Counted from the stretch's first letter, positions 7,890 through 16,696 are shown. The stretch is 64,000 nt of DNA from DATAGF01 sp963813355 (GCA_963813355.1 CAWEYS010000016.1:62001-126000), one strand, 5' to 3'. Notes: generated by a model not told the origin, from the sequence alone. Translations and numbers: made by a program.

Positions 7890-7959
7890 GGACCGGGGCG
7901 AACATACACCGATCTCTTCGCGCAAACACCCCTCAATCGGCGGTGACGCTTACGCATTC

Positions 7960-8622
7960 TTACGGATCAATCACTTGAGCCAGCTCGACGAGCGTCGCGA
8001 TCCGCCGACAGGGGCCGGGCGGCGTTCCGCCGTCGCGGTCGATGAGCACCCCCTCGATGCCCGCGGCGCGCGCGCCGGCGCAATCGTGGCGGGGGCTGTC
8101 GCCGCAGTGCAGCGCGGCGGCCGGGGGTACCCCGAGCCGGGCGAGGGCCCCGAGGAAGATGGACGGGTCGGGCTTCGCCGCGCCCGCCACCGCGCTCGTC
8201 GCCACCGCGCCGAAGCGGTCCGCCACGCCGAGGCCCGACAGCACCCGCGGCAGGCTGCAGTCCCAGTTGCTGACGACCGCCAGCCGCGCGCCGAGGGCGT
8301 CGAGCGCGTCCAGGGCCGGCAGGGCGTCGGGCATGAGCTCGAAGCGCAGGCTGGCGACGAGCATCTCCGCCAGCCGCTCCGGGGGAGGGGCGTCGCCGCC
8401 GAGCTCGGCCGCGATCACCGCGGCGCAGTCGCGGCGCAGCCCCGCGAGCGACGCCGCATCCCGCCCGCGGTCGTGGTGGCGGCGGTAGTAGCGCACCTCG
8501 GCGGCCACCGCCGCGGACACCCGCTCCTCGGGGTGGAGGTGGCCCTCGGCGGCGAGCAGCGCGCGCAGGCGCGGGGCCGGCGGCGGGAGCCGCAGCAGGG
8601 TGCCGTAGGCGTCGAGGAGCAC
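7960..8622 (-). CDS. HAD-family hydrolase
   Basis: A 220-residue haloacid-dehalogenase superfamily phosphatase-like protein. Motif I is VLLDAYGTLL with nucleophile D4; the third residue of the usual DxDxT is Y, so this is a dehalogenase-type DxYGT motif. Motif II is VVSNWD, the lysine of motif III is in AAKPDPSIF, and motif IV is HCGDSPRHD. The cap region between residues 15 and 100 is helical. The GTG start at 8622 is the only usable start because upstream in-frame codons give no ATG, GTG or TTG. It is divergent from the 8707 gene with 84 bp between. The substrate cannot be deduced. Confidence 0.85.
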   Translation of the reverse strand: MLLDAYGTLLRLPPPAPRLRALLAAEGHLHPEERVSAAVAAEVRYYRRHHDRGRDAASLAGLRRDCAAVIAAELGGDAPPPERLAEMLVASLRFELMPDALPALDALDALGARLAVVSNWDCSLPRVLSGLGVADRFGAVATSAVAGAAKPDPSIFLGALARLGVPPAAALHCGDSPRHDCAGARAAGIEGVLIDRDGGTPPGPCRRIATLVELAQVIDP

Positions 8623-8706
8623 GGCGCGTTCCCGAGTGCCGCGGCCCCCCGGGGGGCGGCGGCCGTGTGCGATAATCCCGCTCGCCGTGCGGCCATTGGG
8701 GGAATC

Positions 8707-9192
8707 ATGCGCGGAAAGCGCGCGCGCATCATCCTCGTGGCGGTCGTCGTGGTCCTCGCCGTGGCGGCGTGGGTGCCCGTGCCCATCGCCGAGCGCTACG
8801 CGGACGGGCCCGGGGGAGCGGAGATCGGTCGTGCCAGGCTGGATCGCGGATGGGAGTTCGTCTATCAGGCCGTACGACTGTCGCGCGGGGCGCGGCTGGG
8901 CGACGATGAGCTGGCGCTGCGGACGGCCCGGCAGGTCTGGGCCGGCCCGCCCGCACTGGCCCAGTCCGTGGACCTCGTCTACATGGACGGCCCCTTCGAG
9001 GTGCCGGTGCCGCCGGGCGGGCTCGAGCCTCCCGCCGGCGGGCGCGTCGCGGTTCCGGCGTCGCGCCTGGGGTGGGTGGTGGAGGGAACGACGTTCGACG
9101 GACGAACTCCGCGAGGGGTGCGCCAGATGATCGGCCTCCTCGACTACCGCTCCGGCCGCGTGGCCTGGGACATCCGGAGGGCCGCGGCCTGA
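8707..9192 (+). CDS. membrane-anchored protein of unknown function
   Basis: A 161-residue protein from ATG 8707. The N-terminus MRGKRARIILVAVVVVLAVAA is a basic-plus-hydrophobic signal anchor, putting the rest outside the membrane. The remainder is soluble with no cysteine pair or recognised catalytic motif (segments such as GWEFVYQAVRLSRG and DLVYMDGPFEVPVP). It directly precedes the class A PBP; its last codons overlap the candidate CTG start of the PBP (CTGA). Coupling to the PBP suggests a cell-wall role, an inference from position only. Confidence 0.65.
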   Translation: MRGKRARIILVAVVVVLAVAAWVPVPIAERYADGPGGAEIGRARLDRGWEFVYQAVRLSRGARLGDDELALRTARQVWAGPPALAQSVDLVYMDGPFEVPVPPGGLEPPAGGRVAVPASRLGWVVEGTTFDGRTPRGVRQMIGLLDYRSGRVAWDIRRAAA

Positions 9193-11414
9193 GCGACCTC
9201 CGCCGCCGCCGGCTGCGCAAGGCGCGCCAGTCGAAGCAGCGCCGCACCCACCTCTGGCTGATCGCCTGCGGGGCCCTGGTCGCGCTGGTGACCGGGGCCG
9301 TCCTGGTCTCGGCGCTGGCCGTCAACTCGGTCAGCGACCGGCTGCGCGACGGCGAGCTCAAGGAGATCCGCCTCGGCCAGAACAGCCGCATCTACGACAA
9401 GAACGGCCGCGAGCTCGGGATCATCGCCGGCGTCACCAACCGCACCGTGGTGCCGGGCGGGCGCATCCCGAAGGTGATGCGGGACGCGACGGTGGCCATC
9501 GAGGACAAGCGCTTCTACGACCACGACGGCGTGGACTACTACCGGCTCGTCGGCGCCGCGGTTCGCGACCTGGAGAGCGGGGCGGCCACCCAGGGCGGCA
9601 GCACGATCACGATGCAGCTGGCGAAGAACCTCACCAGCCCGCGCGCCGACCGCACGATCTCCAAGAAGCTGGAGGAGGTCTACCTCGCCTTCCAGTACGA
9701 GAAGCAGTACACGAAGAACCAGATCCTGGCGCGCTACCTGAACGGGGTCTTCTACGGCCAGAACGCGATCGGCGTCCAGGCCGCGTCGCTGACCTACTTC
9801 GACGAGGACGTCTGGGACATCACCCTGCCCCAGGCGGCCCTGCTCGCCGGCCTGCCGCAGGCGCCCACCGCCTACAACCCGTTCGAGTACCCGGACGACG
9901 CCCGCGCGCGGCGCAACGTGGTGCTCGACGAGATGGCCGACCAGGGCTTCATCACGCAGGAGCGCGCCGACCAGGCCAAGCTGGCCGGGCTCGCCCTCAA
10001 GCGCGGGCAGGCGTACAAGCGCAAGCGCGAGGAGTACTTCTTCGAGTACGTCCGCCAGGTGCTGATCGACCGCTACGGCGAGAAGCAGGTCCAGAACGGC
10101 GGCTTCAAGGTCTACACGACCATCGACCCCGCGCTGCAGTCGGCGGCCCGCCGCGCCATCCGGGAGAACCTCTACTACGACGACGACCCCGACGCCGCGG
10201 TGGTCACGGTCGACTCCCAGAAGGGGTTCATCCGGGCGATGGCCTCGAGCCAGCGCTTCTCGGCGGAGGCCCAGTTCAACCTGGCGACCCAGGCGCTGCG
10301 CCAGCCGGGCTCGACCTTCAAGACCTTCGTGCTGACCGAGGCGATCCGCCAGGGGATCAACCCCTACACGACGCTCTACGCCAGCAAGCCCCTGAACTTC
10401 GTCGACGACGACTACGGGCCGATCGACGTCAAGACCTACTCCAACAGCTACCGCGGCGCGATCCCCGTCGCCGAGGCGACGCTCAGCTCCGACAACTCCG
10501 TCTTCCAGCAGCTCACGCTCGACGTGAAGCCGCCGAACGTCATCTCGACGGCGTACGACATGGGCGTCCCCAAGGCGCGCGAGCTGCCGAACGTCGCCTC
10601 GATCGGGCTGGGGTCGGGGCTCGTCACGCCCCTCGACATGGCGACCGCCTACGCGCCGCTGTCCAACGGCGGCTTCCGCGTCGCGCCGCTGGCGATCCGC
10701 AAGATCGTCAAGCCCGACGGCACGGTTAACGCGTTCGCGCCCGAGCGCGAGGAGATCTTCCCCGACGGCGTCTCCTACGAGGTGACCAGGATCCTCCAGG
10801 ACAACGTCACCAGCGGCACCGGCACCGGGGCCCAGATCGGCGTGCCGATCGCGGGCAAGACCGGGACGACCGACGACTACGTGGACGCGTGGTTCGTCGG
10901 CTACACGCCGCGGTACTCCACGGCGGTCTGGGTCGGCTACCCCAACAGCGACGGGGTGCGGCGCTCCATGACCAGCGTCCACGGCATCACGGTGGCGGGC
11001 GGCACCTTCCCGGCCTCGATCTGGGGCGACTTCATGCGGGTGGTCGTCGACCGCGACGGCGGCTCCGATCCGTTCCCGCTGGCGGACGAGCCGGTGACCT
11101 GGTCGCCGTTCTCGAGCGCCTTCATCCGCGCCGCCGGAGAGGCCCAGCGTCGCGAGGAGGCCGCGCGCGGCGGCGGCGGCGAAGTCCCGCGCCTCCACCA
11201 AGGACACGGAGACCGCGCCCACCACCCAGGCGCCGCAGGCGCCGGGCGCCCCCGCGACCCCGGTGCCGGCCCCGGCACCCGCCCCCGCGCCCGCCCCGGC
11301 ACCCGCCCCGGCCCCCGCGCCCGCCCCGGCCCCCGCGCCCGCCCCGGCCCCCGCGCCCGCGCCCGGCACGCCCTAGGATTCACACCGACGCGAGGGGGGG
11401 ACCCCGGCGGATGA
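9189..11414 (+). CDS. class A penicillin-binding protein (PBP1A-like), tail probably frameshifted
   Basis: Bifunctional peptidoglycan glycosyltransferase/transpeptidase. After a cytosolic basic stretch and one TM (HLWLIACGALVALVTGAVLV) comes the GT51 domain with EDKRFYDHDG, GGSTITMQLAKNL and YLNGVFYGQNAIG. The transpeptidase has STFK (RQPGSTFKTF), SDN (SSDNSVF) and KTGT (GKTGTTDDY). No ATG/GTG/TTG lies near the expected N-terminus; a CTG at 9189 has GGAGGG at 9176-9181 and overlaps the previous stop, so it is chosen. The next upstream in-frame GTG is 9072, deep inside the previous gene. From about 11161 the as-read frame becomes Arg/Gly/Pro nonsense, while the +1 frame gives a typical Ala-Pro repeat tail ending at TAG 11376. 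A one-base insertion in the GCG run is likely. Confidence 0.9.
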   Translation: MSDLRRRRLRKARQSKQRRTHLWLIACGALVALVTGAVLVSALAVNSVSDRLRDGELKEIRLGQNSRIYDKNGRELGIIAGVTNRTVVPGGRIPKVMRDATVAIEDKRFYDHDGVDYYRLVGAAVRDLESGAATQGGSTITMQLAKNLTSPRADRTISKKLEEVYLAFQYEKQYTKNQILARYLNGVFYGQNAIGVQAASLTYFDEDVWDITLPQAALLAGLPQAPTAYNPFEYPDDARARRNVVLDEMADQGFITQERADQAKLAGLALKRGQAYKRKREEYFFEYVRQVLIDRYGEKQVQNGGFKVYTTIDPALQSAARRAIRENLYYDDDPDAAVVTVDSQKGFIRAMASSQRFSAEAQFNLATQALRQPGSTFKTFVLTEAIRQGINPYTTLYASKPLNFVDDDYGPIDVKTYSNSYRGAIPVAEATLSSDNSVFQQLTLDVKPPNVISTAYDMGVPKARELPNVASIGLGSGLVTPLDMATAYAPLSNGGFRVAPLAIRKIVKPDGTVNAFAPEREEIFPDGVSYEVTRILQDNVTSGTGTGAQIGVPIAGKTGTTDDYVDAWFVGYTPRYSTAVWVGYPNSDGVRRSMTSVHGITVAGGTFPASIWGDFMRVVVDRDGGSDPFPLADEPVTWSPFSSAFIRAAGEAQRREEAARGGGGEVPRLHQGHGDRAHHPGAAGAGRPRDPGAGPGTRPRARPGTRPGPRARPGPRARPGPRARARHALGFTPTRGGDPGG

Positions 11415-13183
11415 TGGGCGAGGTCGAGCGACAGCGCGTCGCGGGCGGCGCGCGGCGGGCCGCGGCGGCGGCCGGCCGACCCCTGGGCGCGGCCGTCCTC
11501 GCCATGGCGCTCGCCCTGGCGCTGGCCCTCTTCGGGCCCCCGGGCGGCGACCAGGCCGCGCACATGTACCTCACCGAGTCCTGGCGCGAGCACGGCTGGC
11601 AGCTCTGGGACAACTTCTGGTACGCGGGCCGCTACGCGCAGGTGAACTACAGCCTGCTCTTCTACCCGCTCGCGGCGCTGATCGGGACGACGACGGTCGT
11701 GGTCGCCTCCTGCGGCGGAGCCGCCGCCGCGTTCGCCGCACTGCTGCGGCGGCGCTGGCCCGCGATCGCCACCGGGCCGGCGGTCGCCTTCGCCCTCCTC
11801 GTCCCGCTCGCCGTGGCGGCCGGCACCTACCCGTTCCTGCTCGGGCTCGCCCTCGCGCTGGGCACGCTGGTGGCCCTCGCCGCCGGCCGGCGCGGCCTCG
11901 CCCTCGCCGGGGTCCTGGCGACGGCCGCCGCCCACCCGCTCGCCCTGGCGTTCCTGCTGGCCGGCCTCCTGGCCGCGGCCCTGACGACCCCGCGCTGGTG
12001 GCGGTCGCGCGGCAACCTGGTGCTCGCCGCCGGCACCGTCGTCGTCGCGGGCGTCCAGGCCCTGCTGCTCCGCGGCTTCGCGTCCGCGGACGCGCACTAC
12101 CCGTTCGATCCCAAGGACGCCCTGGCCATCGCGGGGTTCTGCGCCGCGGGCCTGCTGCTGACGCGCGGGCTGCCGGACCAGCGGCCCCTGCGCGCGCTCT
12201 TCCTGCTCTACGCGGGGCTGGGCGCGCTGGCCTTCACGCTCTCCTCGCCCCTGGGGGGCAACGTCGTGCGCCTGCTGCTGCTGATGGGCGCCCCGCTCCT
12301 GCTGCTGCCCCTTGCCGCGCGCGGCTTCCGCCCCCGCGCGATCGCCTCGGTCGTTGTCGTGGGCGCCCTCATGTGGCAGGCCCTCCCGGCCGTCGCCGGC
12401 TGGCAGACGGCGGCCGACTCGCGCGCCCAGAACGAGGACTTCTGGTTCCCGGCCATCGCCTTCCTCGAGCAGCACGCCGACCCCAACCACCGGGTGCAGG
12501 TGGTCGCCACGGCCGACAACTGGGAGGCCTTCTACCTCGCCAAGCGCGGCGTGCCGCTGGCGCGCGGGTGGTTCCGCCAGGACGACTTCCCGGCCAACGA
12601 GGTGCTCTACGAGGAGCCGCTGACCGCCCAGCGGTACCAGACCTGGTTGCGCCGCATGGGGGTCAGGTACGTGCTCCTGCCGCGCGACCCGCTGGACTAC
12701 AGCGCCGAGAACGAGGCCGCGCTGCTGCGATCCGGCGCCTCGGGCCTGCGCCAGGTCGCGCGCGTGGGCGGGTGGACGATCTACGAGCTCCCGCACGCGA
12801 CGCCGATCGCCACGCCCTCCGACGGCATCGGGGTGCTCTCGCTGACGTCCAACAGCGTCACCCTGCGCGTGAGCAGGCCCGGCGTCTACCGGCTGCGGCT
12901 GCGCTACACGCCCTACTGGCGGGTGGAGCGCGGCGTCGCCTGCGCCGCGCCGCGCGAGCCGTGGGGCACCGAGCTGCGGGTGACCCGGGCCGGGGTGATC
13001 CGCCTGTCGTTCGACGTCGACCTGGGCACCTTCGTCGGGGCGGTGCTCGGCAGCGACGGCGGGTGCGCGAGCACGCCGTACGGGCCGCCCGCGCCGGGCG
13101 CGCCACCGCCCGCGCCCGTGTCCGGTCGCGGTCGCCGAGCGACCAAGCGGTTGCCGGCGGACGTGCGACCGCTTCTAGCCTAG
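11411..13183 (+). CDS. polytopic membrane protein, PTPS-related/GT-C-like
   Basis: A 590-residue membrane protein with roughly nine or ten hydrophobic segments in the first 340 residues and a soluble C-terminal domain of about 250 residues. The first periplasmic loop has GGDQAAHMYLTESWREHGWQ followed by WDNFWYAGRYAQVNYSLLFYP, matching the 6-pyruvoyl-tetrahydropterin-synthase-related membrane family whose loop resembles GT-C glycosyltransferases. The C-terminal part (VQVVATADNWEAFYLAKRGV) resembles the soluble domain of such proteins. The ATG overlaps the TGA of the as-read PBP frame by 4 bp; if the PBP tail is corrected the gap is 34 bp. It may transfer or handle a lipid-linked sugar, but the activity is unknown. 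It ends overlapping the convergent hydrolase gene by 4 bp. Confidence 0.72.
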   Translation: MMGEVERQRVAGGARRAAAAAGRPLGAAVLAMALALALALFGPPGGDQAAHMYLTESWREHGWQLWDNFWYAGRYAQVNYSLLFYPLAALIGTTTVVVASCGGAAAAFAALLRRRWPAIATGPAVAFALLVPLAVAAGTYPFLLGLALALGTLVALAAGRRGLALAGVLATAAAHPLALAFLLAGLLAAALTTPRWWRSRGNLVLAAGTVVVAGVQALLLRGFASADAHYPFDPKDALAIAGFCAAGLLLTRGLPDQRPLRALFLLYAGLGALAFTLSSPLGGNVVRLLLLMGAPLLLLPLAARGFRPRAIASVVVVGALMWQALPAVAGWQTAADSRAQNEDFWFPAIAFLEQHADPNHRVQVVATADNWEAFYLAKRGVPLARGWFRQDDFPANEVLYEEPLTAQRYQTWLRRMGVRYVLLPRDPLDYSAENEAALLRSGASGLRQVARVGGWTIYELPHATPIATPSDGIGVLSLTSNSVTLRVSRPGVYRLRLRYTPYWRVERGVACAAPREPWGTELRVTRAGVIRLSFDVDLGTFVGAVLGSDGGCASTPYGPPAPGAPPPAPVSGRGRRATKRLPADVRPLLA

Positions 13184-13911
13184 GGCGGCCCCTGGCGCGG
13201 CGCCCACTCGGGGCCGCCCAGCGTCCAGTCCAGGTGGTTCTGGAAGTCGTTGATGAAGAGCGCCCAGACGTACCAGCCGATGATCGACGCCACCCCGAAG
13301 AAGGCGCTCGCCCGGTAGACCGTCAGCATCACCGTGTCGCTGGCCTTGGTCCGCAGCCACAGCCAGAAGGTGTCGCGGGGCACGATCTCGCGGTGGAAGT
13401 GGGCGGACGTGAACATCCTCCAGTGGAACGCGAGCCAGATGGCCCAGAGCACGTCCCAGACCCCGCCGAGCGACGTGTAGTAGGCGATCGCGTCGTCGCG
13501 CCGGCCGGCCTGGCCCACGTACTGCCAGGCGTCGAGGTGCAGGTGCCAGGTGCTGAAGGGGAAGAAGACCATCACGCCGACCGAGTCGAGCGTGTCGGAC
13601 AGCACGTGGGCCCAGGCGCCCAGCAGGAACGAGAAGGCCCAGACCTTGTTCTTGCTGAGGAGGTAGATGCCGGCCGCGACCAGCACCCAGACCAGCAGCG
13701 AGTGGGTGAAACCGACGCCGGGCCAGCCGCGGTGGAGCTGCACGGGGTCGTCGACGATCTTGCGGTCGCCCGCGAAGTCGAGGCCGTACACCGCCCACTT
13801 GGTGAAGATGTCCGGCGCGTAGGAGCCCGCCAGGCAGAGCGGCAGGCTGACGATGCCCCCGAGCTTGGCGCGAAAGAGGTAGGGCTCGAGGTCGTGGGCG
13901 GCCCAGCTCAC
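13180..13911 (-). CDS. membrane-bound metal-dependent hydrolase (YdjM-like)
   Basis: A 243-residue protein with several TM segments of the LexA-regulated YdjM-like metal-dependent hydrolase family. Histidine-rich motifs fit: HRGWPGVGFTHSLLVWVL and GAWAHVLSDTLDSVGVMVFFPFS, where the two HS/HxxxD clusters are the presumed metal ligands. TM segments surround these motifs. The GTG start at 13911 overlaps the TGA of the small upstream membrane-protein gene by 4 bp. The family hydrolyses unknown substrates at the membrane. Family assignment is likely but the molecular role is not known. Confidence 0.75.
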   Translation of the reverse strand: MSWAAHDLEPYLFRAKLGGIVSLPLCLAGSYAPDIFTKWAVYGLDFAGDRKIVDDPVQLHRGWPGVGFTHSLLVWVLVAAGIYLLSKNKVWAFSFLLGAWAHVLSDTLDSVGVMVFFPFSTWHLHLDAWQYVGQAGRRDDAIAYYTSLGGVWDVLWAIWLAFHWRMFTSAHFHREIVPRDTFWLWLRTKASDTVMLTVYRASAFFGVASIIGWYVWALFINDFQNHLDWTLGGPEWAPRQGPP

Positions 13912-14120
13912 CCGGGGCCGGGGTCCCGGGCGCTGCGCCCGAGCAACCGCCAGGCGAGCCAGGTGGCGAGGAGCACGAAGGGCAGCGACTCCCAGAAGCC
14001 GAGCAGGAAGAACGGCGGGAAGAAGGCCCCGAGGAGCGCGTAGGCGAGCACGGCCGCGGTCCAGTAGGCGACCGCGAGGCGATCGCGGGTTGCCGGTCTT
14101 GTCGCAAGCGGCCGCGGCAC
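13908..14120 (-). CDS. small two-TM membrane protein
   Basis: A 70-residue protein from GTG 14120: basic N-terminus, then VAYWTAAVLAYALLGAFFPPFFLL and WESLPFVLLATWLAWRLL as two TM segments, and a short polar end. Its TGA overlaps the start of the YdjM-like hydrolase by 4 bp, so it is likely a subunit or helper of that protein. Too short for confident family assignment. Divergent from the endonuclease-like gene starting at 14174. Confidence 0.6.
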   Translation of the reverse strand: MPRPLATRPATRDRLAVAYWTAAVLAYALLGAFFPPFFLLGFWESLPFVLLATWLAWRLLGRSARDPGPG

Positions 14121-14173
14121 GCCGGAAATCTCGACGCTTGAGGTCGCGGGCGCAAGGGGCCAGGCTCCGCCCC

Positions 14174-15112
14174 GTGGCCGGGGCGACGCTGCGGATCCTG
14201 ACCTGGAACCTGTACCACGGCCGCGACGGGCTCCCGGGGCTCGGGGCGACCTGGGCGTCGACGCTCCTGGGGCGGCCCGTCGAGGGCGGAGGGTACGTCC
14301 ACCTCAACCGCAAGCTCACCGGCCTCATGGCCGACCGTCTGCGCGCCTGGGCGCCGGACCTCTGCGCCCTTCAGGAGGTCCCCACCGCCGCCGTCCGCGA
14401 GATCGTCGCCCGCACGGGGATGCTCGCGGTGGGGACGACGACCGGCCCGCTCGTCGGCCCGCGCCGCCTCCGCGACGCCCTCGCCGAGCTCAACCCGGAC
14501 CTCTGGCGCACCCACGAGGGCAACGCCAACCTGCTGCTGATCGCCCCGGGCCTCTCGCTGGTGCCGGGCAGCGCGCGCGCCGTGCGGCTCAACCCGCCCG
14601 CCGCCATCCTGCGCGCCGCGGTCGACCTCCGCCTCGAGGCGGGCGAGCTGCTGCGCTACCTGCCCGAGCCGCGGGTGGCGGTGATCGCACGCGTCCGCAC
14701 GGCCGGGGGGGCGGAGGTCGCGGCCGCGTGCGTGCACTGCCACAACGCCCGCCGCCCGGAGCTGATCGCCACGGAGCTGGCCCGGGCGGCGCAGGCGCTC
14801 GAGCGGGCCGCGGCGGGGGGCGCGATGATCCTCGCCGGCGATCTCAACGCGCACCCGTCGCACGGGGCGCTGGCCGCCGCGGCGGCCGGCGGCTGGAGCG
14901 GCGCGCCGGCGCCGCCGGGGGTGGGCATCGACCGCATCCTCACCCGCGGCCTCGAGGTGGTGGAGCCGGAGCGGGCGCTGCCGTCCGTCGGGCGCGAGGT
15001 GGGCGTGAGCTTCGGCGGCAGGACGCGGCGGGTGCGGCTCTCCGACCACGACCCGGTGGTGGCCACCGTCAGGGTGACCGGATCTCCAGCTGGAGCACCA
15101 GCAGGACGATGA
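14174..15112 (+). CDS. endonuclease/exonuclease/phosphatase (EEP) family protein
   Basis: A 312-residue EEP-fold metal-dependent phosphodiesterase/nuclease. Motifs in order are LRILTWNLYHG (Asn), LCALQEVP (metal-binding Glu), CVHCHN, ILAGDLNAHP (Asp and Asn) and RLSDHDPVVAT (catalytic Asp-His). No signal peptide, so it is probably cytosolic. GTG 14174 (VAGATLRILTWN) is preferred because the earlier GTG/ATG at 14090 would overlap the divergent gene and add only a basic stretch. Substrate may be DNA, sphingomyelin-like lipids or inositol phosphates; the sequence does not say. The last 44 bases overlap the convergent mannosyltransferase gene. Confidence 0.85.
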   Translation: MAGATLRILTWNLYHGRDGLPGLGATWASTLLGRPVEGGGYVHLNRKLTGLMADRLRAWAPDLCALQEVPTAAVREIVARTGMLAVGTTTGPLVGPRRLRDALAELNPDLWRTHEGNANLLLIAPGLSLVPGSARAVRLNPPAAILRAAVDLRLEAGELLRYLPEPRVAVIARVRTAGGAEVAAACVHCHNARRPELIATELARAAQALERAAAGGAMILAGDLNAHPSHGALAAAAAGGWSGAPAPPGVGIDRILTRGLEVVEPERALPSVGREVGVSFGGRTRRVRLSDHDPVVATVRVTGSPAGAPAGR

Positions 15113-16238
15113 GCACAACGGCGGCGGCGCCCCAGCGCAGGGCGCGGCGGCGGTCGCGGCCCAGCCACTCGGCCAGCGGCCACACGAGGGGGAAGGCGAG
15201 CAGGCCGAAGCGCGCCATCGAGGTGATCGTGCCGCTCGACAGCGGGACGACGAGGATCGCCGCCGAGTAGGCCACCCAGGGGGAGCGCAGGCCGCCCTCG
15301 CGGCGCCACAACAGCACGAGTAGCCAGGCGTACAGCAGCAGGAAGCCCAGGTCGCGGAAAGTGGCCGTCCAGGCGGCGGTGAAGTGGCCGTCGGCGACGA
15401 GGTCCCAACCCGCCGCGATCTCGGTCGGCGCGGACGTCACGAGGCCGATGCCGAGCTGGCCCCGGTCCCAGGCGCTCTGGGCCTCGAAGGGCAGCATGGC
15501 CGAGCCGCGCGCCGCCGCCATCCAGGCCAGGAAGGCGGCGAGGGCGGCGACGGCCGGCAGCACGCCCAGAGCGGCGCGCCGCAGGCGACCCGGAGCGCGG
15601 TCCTGCAGCGCGAGCAGCCCGACGAGCAGCGCCACGAGGATCCCCGTCGGGCGGGTGAGGGCCGCGCCGGCCGCGGCGAGGCCCGCCAGCGCGTACCGGC
15701 CGCGCAGCGCCGCCAGGCCCGCGGCGACGGCGCACGCCAGAGCGATGCCCTCGGTGTAGGCCAGCGAGGCGTAGACCGCCGGGGGCAGGAAGGCGAGGGT
15801 CCACGTCGCCCGGGTCGCGGCGGCCTCGCCGAAGCGCGAGCCCGTGAGCGAGTGGAGCGCGGCGAGCGCACCCAGGAACGCCAGGTTGGAGACGACCAGC
15901 GCCCCGACGAAGGGGTTGATCCCGAGGGCGAGGAGGAGCGCCATGAGCCCGGGCAGCAGCGGGAAGAAGGCGAGGTTGGTGAAGACGTCGCCGACCTGGC
16001 CGAGGTCGTGCTCGTAGCCGTGGCGCGCGACGTCGAGGTACCAGGTCGTGTCCCACCCGCCGAGCAGCGCCAGCGCGTCGGGCACCGCCGGGTCAACGCC
16101 GCGCTCGGGGAGCCCGAGGGCGAGGCTCGCCACGACGGCGAGCGCCAGCACGAACGCCCGCGAGACCCCCCAGGCGACGAGCGGCACCCGCCAGCCGGCG
16201 CCCGCGCGCGCGAGTGCGAGCGGCAGGGCGGCCCTCAC
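15069..16238 (-). CDS. PIG-V-like GT-C mannosyltransferase
   Basis: A 389-residue polytopic membrane protein with about ten TM segments. The first extracytoplasmic loop holds LLGGWDTTWYLDVARHGYEH, the WDxxWYxxIAxxGY motif of PIG-V-type mannosyltransferases, which use polyprenyl-phosphate sugars. Later segments (LAFLPPAVYASLAYTEGIAL and LTRPTGILVAL) match bacterial members of the family. GTG 16238 overlaps the TGA of the previous gene by 4 bp. It is the last gene of a six-gene minus-strand operon whose members include a GT4, a methyltransferase and a flippase-like protein, so it probably adds a sugar to a lipid-linked glycan. The sugar is not identifiable. Confidence 0.82.
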   Translation of the reverse strand: MRAALPLALARAGAGWRVPLVAWGVSRAFVLALAVVASLALGLPERGVDPAVPDALALLGGWDTTWYLDVARHGYEHDLGQVGDVFTNLAFFPLLPGLMALLLALGINPFVGALVVSNLAFLGALAALHSLTGSRFGEAAATRATWTLAFLPPAVYASLAYTEGIALACAVAAGLAALRGRYALAGLAAAGAALTRPTGILVALLVGLLALQDRAPGRLRRAALGVLPAVAALAAFLAWMAAARGSAMLPFEAQSAWDRGQLGIGLVTSAPTEIAAGWDLVADGHFTAAWTATFRDLGFLLLYAWLLVLLWRREGGLRSPWVAYSAAILVVPLSSGTITSMARFGLLAFPLVWPLAEWLGRDRRRALRWGAAAVVLIVLLVLQLEIRSP

Positions 16239-16696
16239 GGCCGCGCCGCCCCGCGCCAGCCGGCCCAGGTCACGGCCAGCCCGATGGCGGCCACCGCGCC
16301 GGCCACGACCGGGGTGACCACCGCCGCCGGCTCGAGCTCGACCGGCGAGGCCAGCTCGCGCGCGCCGCCGGGCAGATCGACCCTCAGGGAGACGTGGGGC
16401 GAGATGCCCGCCCGGAGCGCCCACGCCAGGGAGAGGCCGCCCGCGACCAGGGCGAGCGGCCCGGCCCAGCGGGCCGCCGCCTCCAGGTCGCCGCTGGGCG
16501 AGGCGACCAGGCCCGCGCCCGCGAGCACGGCCAGCCCCCCGAGCAGGGGCAGGAGCCACAGCTCGCCGGCCGCCGACAGGCCCGCCGCGCTCACGCGCCC
16601 GCCCGGCGCCGCCGCGGCGTACCAGGCGAACGCCGGCAGCGCCCCGAGCGCCGCGCCGAGCGCCATCAGCGCCCCCCCGGCCGCCCGCCCGATCAT
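16235..16696 (-). CDS. four-TM membrane protein, unknown
   Basis: A 153-residue membrane protein from ATG 16696. Hydrophobic segments lie near residues 8-25, 48-65, 75-92 and 120-140, separated by short loops; the loop before the last helix is PHVSLRVDLPGGARELASPV. No family is recognised. It overlaps both neighbours by 4 bp (ATGA at 16696, GTGA at 16238), so it is translated with the DUF2079 and PIG-V-like proteins and is likely an accessory of that membrane glycosylation operon. Confidence 0.68.
   Translation of the reverse strand: MIGRAAGGALMALGAALGALPAFAWYAAAAPGGRVSAAGLSAAGELWLLPLLGGLAVLAGAGLVASPSGDLEAAARWAGPLALVAGGLSLAWALRAGISPHVSLRVDLPGGARELASPVELEPAAVVTPVVAGAVAAIGLAVTWAGWRGAARP

Noticed and set aside
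7780..7960. Possible c-di-AMP (ydaO-type) riboswitch upstream of the Pro/Ala-rich gene
   Set aside because: A GGGGACCCCA stretch on the minus strand recalls one conserved block, but the second block (GGGTGAA-like) and the 3' part are not convincing, and the putative 3' part would lie inside the signal-peptide codons.
9144..11369. 741-codon open frame on the minus strand across the PBP gene
   Set aside because: It is a GC-bias shadow of the PBP. Its start is a Gly-Ala repeat antisense to the Pro-Ala tail and it carries no domain.
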